The notes under the pieces are model-generated. The model was not told the origin of the DNA. It was given only the letters and a program-made list of their open reading frames with translations, and searched no databases. A stretch of DNA of 5,602 nucleotides from Ignavibacteriaceae bacterium (GTDB lineage: Bacteria; Bacteroidota; Ignavibacteria; Ignavibacteriales; Ignavibacteriaceae). This document shows, piece after piece, positions 1 to 4,870 of this stretch. Where the stretch lies: the NCBI GenBank assembly GCA_031292465.1, contig JARLHB010000335.1, forward strand, positions 1-5,602, in the 5' to 3' direction. The stretch's first letter is position 1. Each line of letters opens with the position of its first letter. The position numbers and the translations under genes are program-made.

Positions 1-195
1 AAAGGCTTTCCGCATGAATCGCTTGATAAGTTGTTTGATAAGTTTTACAGGATACCCGGGACAAAAGCCGGTGGTACTGGGCTGGGGCTTTCAATTGCAA
101 AGGGCTTTATAGAAGCTCATAAAGGAACTATTACTGCTGCAAACAATGATAAAGGCGGTGCGGTATTCACAGTTTCTATTCCTATTAAAATTTAG
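1..195 (+). CDS. kdpD: Sensor histidine kinase C-terminus, probably KdpD (5' end outside window)
   Basis: Frame 1 is open from the first base to a TAG at 193-195 and gives the last 64 residues of a histidine kinase. The visible part is the end of the HATPase_c ATP-binding domain: an F-box (LFDKFYRI), then the G2 box (GTGLGLSIAKG), then the EAHKG and GGAVFTVSIP strands that normally close the domain. The catalytic histidine and any sensor region lie upstream, outside the window. The identification as KdpD rests mainly on the partner: the next gene, 11 nt downstream, is a clear KdpE. KdpD is an inner-membrane kinase that phosphorylates KdpE under potassium limitation or osmotic stress. The fragment alone would fit many hybrid or classical kinases, so the kinase call is firm and the KdpD call is contextual. 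Confidence 0.85.
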   Translation, partial: KGFPHESLDKLFDKFYRIPGTKAGGTGLGLSIAKGFIEAHKGTITAANNDKGGAVFTVSIPIKI

Positions 196-206
196 ACGGA
201 GCCGAA

Positions 207-896
207 TTGAGCGTTAAACAAACTGTTGTTATCATTGATGATGAAGTTCAGATAAGAAAGATTCTTAAAATAGCGCTTGAATCATCCGACTTTAAAGTGA
301 TTGAAGTGGAGAATGGGAATGACGGGATTGTCCAGACTGCAACGAACCATCCACAGGTTGTAATATTGGACTTAGGGCTGCCGGACCGGGACGGTTTCAG
401 CGTTATAAAAGAAATAAGGACATGGTCTAAGGTACCTGTTATTATTTTATCCGTCAGGAATACAGAAGAGGATATTGTTAAGGCCCTGGACCTCGGCGCA
501 GATGATTATTTAACAAAGCCGTTTAATACGTCTGAACTTCTTGCAAGAATAAGGGCCAACATTAGAAGAACTCAGGAAATAAATGAAGAAAATGTTTTTG
601 TTAACGGTAACCTGAAAATTGATTTAACCGCAAGGCTGGTTACTAAAGGCAGTGAAGAAATTAAGCTAACCAACACGGAATATCTTTTACTTGTTTTGTT
701 TTTTCAGAATGCAGGTAAAGTATTAACACACACATATATTCTTAAAGAAATATGGGGGCCCGGCTCAATTGAAAACTCACAATATCTCCGGGTGTTTATC
801 GGCCAGCTAAGGAAGAAAATTGAGGATGATGCGTCAAATCCCAAATATATACTTACTGAATCCGGCGTGGGGTACCGGATGAAATTAGTAAAATAA
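207..896 (+). CDS. kdpE: KdpE, OmpR/PhoB-family response regulator
   Basis: This is a complete 229-residue regulator, close to the usual KdpE length of about 225. The receiver domain (about residues 5-120) has the acidic pair D11/D12, the phosphoacceptor D55 in ILDLGLPDRDG, the switch residue S82 and the conserved K104 in TKPF. The winged-helix DNA-binding domain follows (about 130-227). Segments typical of KdpE, as opposed to generic OmpR proteins, are WSKVPVIILS, NAGKVLT, WGPGSIENSQYLR, the QLRKKIE helix and TESGVGYR. When phosphorylated by KdpD it would activate the kdpFABC potassium-ATPase operon. The start is TTG at 207, since no ATG or GTG lies suitably placed and GGAG at 198-201 sits 5 nt upstream. 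The gene is probably translated from the same message as the kinase. No convincing terminator hairpin follows it. Confidence 0.95.
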   Translation: MSVKQTVVIIDDEVQIRKILKIALESSDFKVIEVENGNDGIVQTATNHPQVVILDLGLPDRDGFSVIKEIRTWSKVPVIILSVRNTEEDIVKALDLGADDYLTKPFNTSELLARIRANIRRTQEINEENVFVNGNLKIDLTARLVTKGSEEIKLTNTEYLLLVLFFQNAGKVLTHTYILKEIWGPGSIENSQYLRVFIGQLRKKIEDDASNPKYILTESGVGYRMKLVK

Positions 897-1130
897 AGAC
901 AGCCTTCTAATTAAAAGTATTTTGTAACCATTCCGAACCATTATTTATTCTGCCTCCTTTTATCGAATACCTCGATTGTCTAAAAAACTACACAAAATAG
1001 TCCATGAATTAGTACATGTATAAATAATATACTTGATTGTTCATCCTGATTAATCAAATAATTACGGCACATAAGTTGTGTAATATAAAGTGTGAGGCGT
1101 GCGATATAAAAAATAATCTAAAATAATTTG

Positions 1131-1149
1131 GGGTACATGGTATGTGCCT
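1131..1149 (+). other. Short hairpin in the leader upstream of the lipoprotein gene
   Basis: GGTACAT (1132-1138) pairs with ATGTGCC (1142-1148) around a GGT triloop. One pair is a G-U wobble (1134/1146) and a further terminal G-U is possible (1131/1149). It follows the AT-rich stretch and could be the first stem of a structured leader RNA or a protein-binding dyad. No T-tract follows, so it is not a normal intrinsic terminator for kdpE. Confidence 0.35.
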
Positions 1150-1202
1150 GACAATGTAAAATTTGGTTCTTCTGTTTATTTTTAAAAGCTTTGCGCTCAA
1201 AA

Positions 1203-1272
1203 GGGCATGGGGTGAGCCCGCCGGAATTTGTTGATTCTGTCTTCCGATGAGCAGAAAATAACAACGGCGGGC
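1203..1272 (+). ncRNA. GC-rich nested hairpin, candidate structured leader RNA of unknown class
   Basis: The core is an 8-bp perfect inverted repeat, GCCCGCCG (1216-1223) with CGGCGGGC (1265-1272). Inside it, after a 4-nt bulge, TTGTT (1228-1232) pairs with AACAA (1260-1264), and TTCTG (1235-1239) pairs with CAGAA (1252-1256) around a 12-nt loop. The result is a 57-nt imperfect hairpin with three stacked helices. An alternative stem, GGGC (1203-1206) with GCCC (1216-1219), uses the same 5' arm and excludes the large hairpin, which is the arrangement expected of a switch. No T-tract follows and the lipoprotein SD lies about 43 nt downstream. I could not match it to a riboswitch family I know. 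It could instead be a decayed repeat or a DNA-level dyad. Confidence 0.4.
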
Positions 1273-1286
1273 ACTTTATGAACCGG

Positions 1287-1309
1287 TTATGATTCTTCAA
1301 GAATTATAA
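1287..1309. promoter_or_regulatory. 23-bp near-perfect palindrome before the lipoprotein RBS, operator-like
   Basis: Two 11-bp arms, TTATGATTCTT (1287-1297) and AAGAATTATAA (1299-1309), are inverted around a single central C, with one G-T mismatch (1291/1305). A one-base centre favours a dimeric DNA-binding protein, although as RNA it could fold with a 5-nt loop (TTCAA). It ends 6 nt before the SD, so either reading would affect expression of the gene at 1327. It does not clearly match the Fur or PerR consensus. Confidence 0.4.
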
Positions 1310-1314
1310 AAATT

Positions 1315-1321
1315 AGGGAGG
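1315..1321 (+). promoter_or_regulatory. Strong Shine-Dalgarno site for the lipoprotein gene
   Basis: AGGGAGG lies 5 nt before the ATG at 1327. It is the strongest ribosome binding site in the window and fixes the start. The 23-bp palindrome ends only 6 nt before it. Confidence 0.75.
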
Positions 1322-1326
1322 ATACT

Positions 1327-1776
1327 ATGAATACTTTTATAAGTGTTTGCAAGTATATTAAAATATTATCAATCCTTGTTCCCCTTTTTATAATTTCCAC
1401 ATTTACCGGCTGCGATGGTTTTGATATTCCGGCAGGTGCAATTATGGTTCCGCCGGAAGATCCTGATTCCCAGCCAGACAGTGTGCGGTGTTATCTTCTA
1501 TTAGCAGGCTATGATAAAGTATTCTTAGAGCAAGGTAAAAGTGAGGGAAATACTAATTCTATTTCTAATTCAGCTTATAATAACGTAAAATATTATGAAG
1601 TACAGGAAAGTTATACAATAGACTTTTCAGATTCCATAAATACTTTTATCCTTAATGAAAATTATTTCAGGCCTGCTTCAACATCAATTCGGAAAAAATA
1701 CTATAGGGCAAGAGCAATATTTCACGATTCGATTAGTGAATGGAGCAATGTAGTAACTGTTCGTAAATCAATTTAA
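1327..1776 (+). CDS. Predicted lipoprotein, unknown function, with FnIII-like C-terminal end
   Basis: This is a 149-residue protein that I cannot assign to a named family. A short N-terminus with Lys9 and Lys12 leads into a hydrophobic stretch (about residues 11-26) and ends in FTGC, a slightly non-ideal lipobox with Cys29 as the predicted lipidated residue. The mature part would be about 121 residues on the periplasmic or outer surface. After a Pro/Asp-rich linker (about 40-52), residues 52-149 have the length of one fibronectin type III domain. The ending YYRARAIFHDSISEWSNVVTV resembles the last two FnIII strands, where a tyrosine-rich strand leads into a SEWSN-type motif. That suggests an adhesive or scaffolding role, but only by inference. 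The ATG at 1327 is well supported by AGGGAGG (1315-1321) with a 5-nt spacer. The gene stands alone behind a structured leader and faces the glycosidase gene tail to tail. Confidence 0.8.
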   Translation: MNTFISVCKYIKILSILVPLFIISTFTGCDGFDIPAGAIMVPPEDPDSQPDSVRCYLLLAGYDKVFLEQGKSEGNTNSISNSAYNNVKYYEVQESYTIDFSDSINTFILNENYFRPASTSIRKKYYRARAIFHDSISEWSNVVTVRKSI

Positions 1777-1824
1777 TTTACAGCCACTTGTAAATCATTT
1801 AGCGGATTTACAGGTGGCTGTAAA
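1777..1824. terminator. Bidirectional terminator hairpin between convergent genes
   Basis: The 20-nt arms at 1777-1796 and 1805-1824 are complementary except for one G-U wobble (1788/1813), around the 8-nt loop ATTTAGCG. The hairpin starts on the base after the lipoprotein stop (TAA 1774-1776) and ends 8 nt before the glycosidase stop codon (1833-1835, minus strand). Neither side has a long T-run: the minus-strand exit reads TTAAATT and the plus-strand exit ATTCAA. The stem is exceptionally long for the small gap, so termination and 3'-end protection for both messages is the simplest reading. Confidence 0.8.
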
Positions 1825-1832
1825 ATTCAATG

Positions 1833-4013
1833 CTACTGTGATACTTCCTGTTGATCTTTTTTTGCTTCAGAAACCAGATCCTTTGCAAACTGAACAGGAT
1901 TATCAGGTTTAGCCTCATCAAAATGTTTTACAGGGGTTGTAATCCATTTCTCTTCCCAATTAAACAAATCGCAGGCAGCACCGGTTTTTAAACTATCGGC
2001 AAACTTTTCCCAACGGGGAAGGTAATAATTTTTTACCAGTCCGCTCCATATTTTGGAAGCATATTCAGTAAGGTACGGGCCGCCCCATGTAGTAATTTGA
2101 CGTTTGGCATTCTCTTCATAAAAATCAGCTTCTTTTTCATCTTTACCCCAACTTCTTGCAAAATCAATCCATCTGTTAATCCGGTACAATGGATGAGCGC
2201 TTAGCAATTCGTCAACTTTTGATATCAGTGTAAATGCTTTATCAAAGGCAATATCTCTTTTGTTAAACTCGTTCTTTTTATGAAATCCTATTGCTTTATC
2301 TAAAAGCTGGTCTGCTTTTGACGAAGCAAACTCTACAGCTATTTGAATTGCATCGGCAGTGTATAAACTATTTCCTTTAAGAGATTCGGAACCGGATAAA
2401 AACAAATCTGTTGCTTTGTCTAAATCATCATTAGGTTCAAGGTCGCTTTTAAGCCCGTCTTTTGGCCGGAACTGAAAGAGGTCATGTGGGAAGGCGCCGT
2501 TTGTTGAATAAACCGTTTTAAGCAAATACATCCACGCTTCTAAGACTTGTTCAGGATATTTACCGTACCGCGCGGAACAGTAGTCCTCGATCCATTTATT
2601 TAAATTTATTGGTTTATCAGTCCACGCAACATCAGAAAGAAGCTCGTAAACAATTTCATTATTTTCTACTCCTTCCGGTGAAATGCCGAATCCGGCCATA
2701 TCTCCATGTGATGAGTCTGCAAGCATTGTTGAAGGATCTTTAGCATCAAAAGGCAGGTTGCCGAATAACTGGTTATGCCCTCCGTAATTATGAATAACGC
2801 TGTATATCCATCTTTTGCCGAAAAATCCGTCAAGTTTCTTCCATCCCTGGAAGCTTTCTTCAGCCAGATCGATAATAATCATTCGTTTATCAGGCACATC
2901 TTTAAGCAATGCCTGGGTGGAAGGTTTATCCCAGAATGTGGCATCACTGTAAAAGAGCCAGCCCTGCATTACCCATGTCCCGGTTGAATCGGCGCTGTTT
3001 ATAGAATTAAAGATTGCTTTGCCAAAATCGGCAAGCTCTTTATAACGGTTATCTTTGCTTACCGGAACAGTCATTTCATTAAATGCATCGGCAAGATACA
3101 AATGAGACTGCCCGAATTCTTTACTGTATTCTTCAATAAATTTTTTGCCAATCTCTGCAAAATGTTTTGAAAGCGGAGACAGCATAAATGTACCGTTATC
3201 AGCAGGGAAGCCTGCCCATGGTTTCATTGTTATTATATCCGCATTGGGGTAAATTCTCTTAAATGATGAAGGCACATAGCCGGAAAAAGCAGGTACAACC
3301 GGGTTCATGCCAAGTTCCCGCATACGGTTCAGAATTTTCTTTTGTAACTCTGCGCTTTTATCAATATAACTTTGCGGTATGGGGCCGCCGTGTTTGTTTA
3401 TATTTCCCATCCGGTGCCATGGTAAAAATGCCGGCCCGGAAAAGTAATTTGAAAGCTCCTCGTCTGTTATACCAAGGCTTTTCCAAACCTTTTGCCAAAC
3501 TTCTTCCTGTCCGATCATTGCAATCGGCATATTTATTCCATGCAGAGCCATCCAGTCAATTTCTTTTTCCCACTGGTTCCAGTCCCAGAATGCAGTAGTA
3601 TAGCCGTAAGTGCAAACATTATAATATAGTCTGTATTCATAAGGAGTGTTTATTTTGGTTTTTGCAAAATCCGGCAGAACTTTGGGAAGGTCTATATGAT
3701 TTCCATTCCATGTAATCATACAGTTCGCTGCATTGCGAAGATAAAAATATATTCCCTTTGTTAAAGCTATTGCAGAACTGCCGGTAATTGTAACTATTCC
3801 GTTTGATGCTTCAACCTCAAATTCATCTTTATTATTACCGGCTTCATTTATAAACAGATGAAAATCTTTTGAATAACCGGGAATAATCCTGTTGAGTAAA
3901 TTGTAAGCTGCTTTAACCGGTGTAGGTGAGCCGTCTATATCTACCGGTTGGCAGAATGCATTAACGGAGAATAAGAAAGCAATTATTAAAGAAATCAGTT
4001 GAATTTTTTTCAT
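1833..4013 (-). CDS. Secreted alpha-N-acetylglucosaminidase, GH89 (NAGLU family)
   Basis: This enzyme would remove terminal alpha-linked N-acetylglucosamine from glycans; known family substrates include heparan sulfate ends and alpha-GlcNAc-capped mucin glycans. The frame gives 726 residues from the chosen start, close to human NAGLU (743). A signal peptide (KK, hydrophobic core, cleavage near NAFC/Q) is followed by the N-terminal NAGLU domain (about 25-115), the TIM barrel (about 120-455) and the helical C-terminal domain (about 465-720). Family motifs are YYNVCTYGY, DWMALHGIN, GPAFLPWHRMGN, PVVPAFSGYVP, MQGWLF and HNYGG. The probable catalytic glutamates lie in DAFNEM (E315) and ISPEG (E449), numbered from the upstream ATG and matching human E316 and E446. 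The first in-frame ATG (4017-4019) leaves no room for an SD; AAGGA at 4020-4024 is 6 nt from the ATG at 4011-4013, so I chose the latter. No SusC/SusD genes or other glycosidases are beside it. Confidence 0.95.
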   Translation of the reverse strand: MKKIQLISLIIAFLFSVNAFCQPVDIDGSPTPVKAAYNLLNRIIPGYSKDFHLFINEAGNNKDEFEVEASNGIVTITGSSAIALTKGIYFYLRNAANCMITWNGNHIDLPKVLPDFAKTKINTPYEYRLYYNVCTYGYTTAFWDWNQWEKEIDWMALHGINMPIAMIGQEEVWQKVWKSLGITDEELSNYFSGPAFLPWHRMGNINKHGGPIPQSYIDKSAELQKKILNRMRELGMNPVVPAFSGYVPSSFKRIYPNADIITMKPWAGFPADNGTFMLSPLSKHFAEIGKKFIEEYSKEFGQSHLYLADAFNEMTVPVSKDNRYKELADFGKAIFNSINSADSTGTWVMQGWLFYSDATFWDKPSTQALLKDVPDKRMIIIDLAEESFQGWKKLDGFFGKRWIYSVIHNYGGHNQLFGNLPFDAKDPSTMLADSSHGDMAGFGISPEGVENNEIVYELLSDVAWTDKPINLNKWIEDYCSARYGKYPEQVLEAWMYLLKTVYSTNGAFPHDLFQFRPKDGLKSDLEPNDDLDKATDLFLSGSESLKGNSLYTADAIQIAVEFASSKADQLLDKAIGFHKKNEFNKRDIAFDKAFTLISKVDELLSAHPLYRINRWIDFARSWGKDEKEADFYEENAKRQITTWGGPYLTEYASKIWSGLVKNYYLPRWEKFADSLKTGAACDLFNWEEKWITTPVKHFDEAKPDNPVQFAKDLVSEAKKDQQEVSQ

Positions 4014-4063
4014 ATACATTCCTTATTAAATTTTTAGCTATCAGGCGGAATATTCGAAAATAT

Positions 4064-4082
4064 ATTGATATATCATGTCAAT
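4064..4082 (-). promoter_or_regulatory. Consensus -35 hexamer with adjacent palindrome, candidate glycosidase promoter/operator
   Basis: On the minus strand, TTGACA (4081-4076) is a perfect sigma70-type -35 box about 62 nt before the chosen glycosidase start. The next 10 bases form a perfect palindrome, TGATATATCA (4066-4075), and ATTGA/TCAAT arms (4064-4068 and 4078-4082) overlap it. No good -10 lies 16-18 nt downstream; the nearest, AATATT (4054-4049), is 21 nt away. The promoter reading is therefore weak, and the AT-rich palindrome may be chance. Confidence 0.25.
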
Positions 4083-4214
4083 CCCGTTTGAAAAAGATCT
4101 GATGAAAATTAGCGAGCACAAAAAGAATACTTCAAATATAAAAATAAACTATCCATTAATAGTTTGCAATAATTAAACATCATGGCTAATTTTACAGTCT
4201 GTTTTTAAAGCTTC

Positions 4215-4249
4215 CGGTAATTTTGAACAAACTGTCTTACCGTTAGAAT
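4215..4249 (+). promoter_or_regulatory. Candidate promoter and operator for the XRE-cupin gene
   Basis: TTGAAC (4223-4228) and TAGAAT (4244-4249) resemble -35 and -10 boxes but with a short 15-nt spacer. A 6-bp inverted repeat, CGGTAA (4215-4220) with TTACCG (4237-4242), brackets the -35 and ends just before the -10. That is a sensible position for autoregulation by the XRE protein encoded 45 nt downstream. All of these elements are short, so this is suggestive only. Confidence 0.25.
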
Positions 4250-4293
4250 TTTTATTCCGAATAATAACAAGGAATGTAAAAAGGATTATCACT

Positions 4294-4848
4294 ATGTTGG
4301 AACAAATAAAAGAAATAGCCGAGAGGGTAAAAGGATTAAGGGAAGTATCCGGTATTTCCGCTGAAACCCTTGCAAAAGAGCTGGACCTTACAACGGAACA
4401 ATATCTGCTTTATGAAAGCGGAACAGTTGATATTCCTGCCGGTTTTCTTATTAAAATTGCCCAAATAAATAATATGGAATTATCTGCTCTTTTAACCGGG
4501 GAAAACCCGCGCCTTCATATTTACAGCGTGGTAAGAAAAGATAAAGGCCTAAATGTTGAGCGAAGAAAACAATATAAATATGAACACCTTGCTTACAACT
4601 TTATAAACAAAAAAGCTGAACCATTTATTGTAAGAGTTGAACCGGGTACTGATGATGTTCCGCTGGAATATAATTCTCATCCGGGACAAGAGTTCGATTA
4701 CGTTATTGAGGGTACCATGAAAATAGTTATAGATAACCACGAAATCATTTTGAATGAGGGAGACTCAGTCTACTATGACTCCGGTTATAAACATGCTATG
4801 AAAGCTTTAAATAATGTTACGGTAAAAATGCTTACAGTTGTTTTATAA
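4294..4848 (+). CDS. XRE-family HTH regulator with C-terminal cupin domain
   Basis: This 184-residue protein has an N-terminal XRE/Cro-type helix-turn-helix (about residues 6-68, including SAETLAKELDLTTEQYLLYESG and the LSALLTGE end) and a C-terminal cupin_2 domain (about 108-184). Cupin motif 1 is visible as H129, E133 and G140 with the expected E-x6-G spacing. Motif 2 is G156...DSGYKH167, with Asp162 replacing the usual proline. H129, E133 and H167 could bind a metal, but one usual motif 1 histidine is missing. Proteins of this build are one-domain sensors that bind DNA and a small ligand or metal. The ligase gene begins 22 nt downstream on the same strand, so the pair is probably one operon and the ligand may relate to the acid being activated (inference). 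AAGGA at 4281-4285 supports the ATG. Confidence 0.9.
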   Translation: MLEQIKEIAERVKGLREVSGISAETLAKELDLTTEQYLLYESGTVDIPAGFLIKIAQINNMELSALLTGENPRLHIYSVVRKDKGLNVERRKQYKYEHLAYNFINKKAEPFIVRVEPGTDDVPLEYNSHPGQEFDYVIEGTMKIVIDNHEIILNEGDSVYYDSGYKHAMKALNNVTVKMLTVVL

Positions 4849-4870
4849 TTATTTCCGGAAAAGAAAAATA

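Larger units (their letters stand above)
897..1326. other. 430-nt intergenic region without a credible gene
   Basis: No believable protein gene is present here. The first half (897-1117) is very AT-rich. It contains a direct repeat AACCATT (926-932 and 936-942), a 10-bp palindrome TGATTAATCA (1047-1056) and a -10-like TATAAA (1084-1089) with no good -35 at the right distance. The second half (1131-1309) is dense in inverted repeats, listed separately. A transcript starting just after the TATAAA would carry a leader of roughly 230 nt before the lipoprotein start at 1327. The only minus-strand open frame here (1118-1300) has no family resemblance and runs through the hairpins, so I do not call it. 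Confidence 0.6.
4014..4293. other. Divergent intergenic region between the glycosidase and XRE-cupin genes
   Basis: About 280 nt of AT-rich sequence separates the two divergent genes, and both must be transcribed from here. It holds an SD site on each side (AAGGA at 4020-4024 minus, AAGGA at 4281-4285 plus with an 8-nt spacer), weak promoter-like elements and two small inverted repeats that are listed separately. No small gene or structured RNA is apparent. Confidence 0.6.

Noticed and set aside
926..942. Direct repeat AACCATT after kdpE as a KdpE binding site
   Set aside because: A single pair of 7-nt copies does not match the T-rich KdpE operator pattern I know, and chance is a sufficient explanation.
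1118..1300. 60-residue open frame on the minus strand
   Set aside because: It has no recognisable domain or homologue, its composition is not protein-like, and it lies across the inverted repeats of the leader region.
1287..1309. Fur or PerR box
   Set aside because: The arms share the TTAT...ATAA ends, but the length, the central bases and the spacing do not fit either consensus.
1131..1320. Known riboswitch such as c-di-GMP, cobalamin, TPP, SAM or fluoride
   Set aside because: I looked for the conserved core motifs of these classes and did not see them; only generic stems are present, so no class is assigned.
2775..2987. 70-residue plus-strand open frame inside the glycosidase gene
   Set aside because: It lies entirely antisense to the well-supported GH89 coding sequence and shows no motif of its own.
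3263..3598. 111-residue plus-strand open frame inside the glycosidase gene
   Set aside because: It is antisense to the conserved GH89 barrel region, where codon constraint on the real gene explains the open frame.
4549..4740. 63-residue minus-strand open frame inside the XRE-cupin gene
   Set aside because: It is antisense to the cupin domain and has a composition expected from the reverse of an AT-rich gene.
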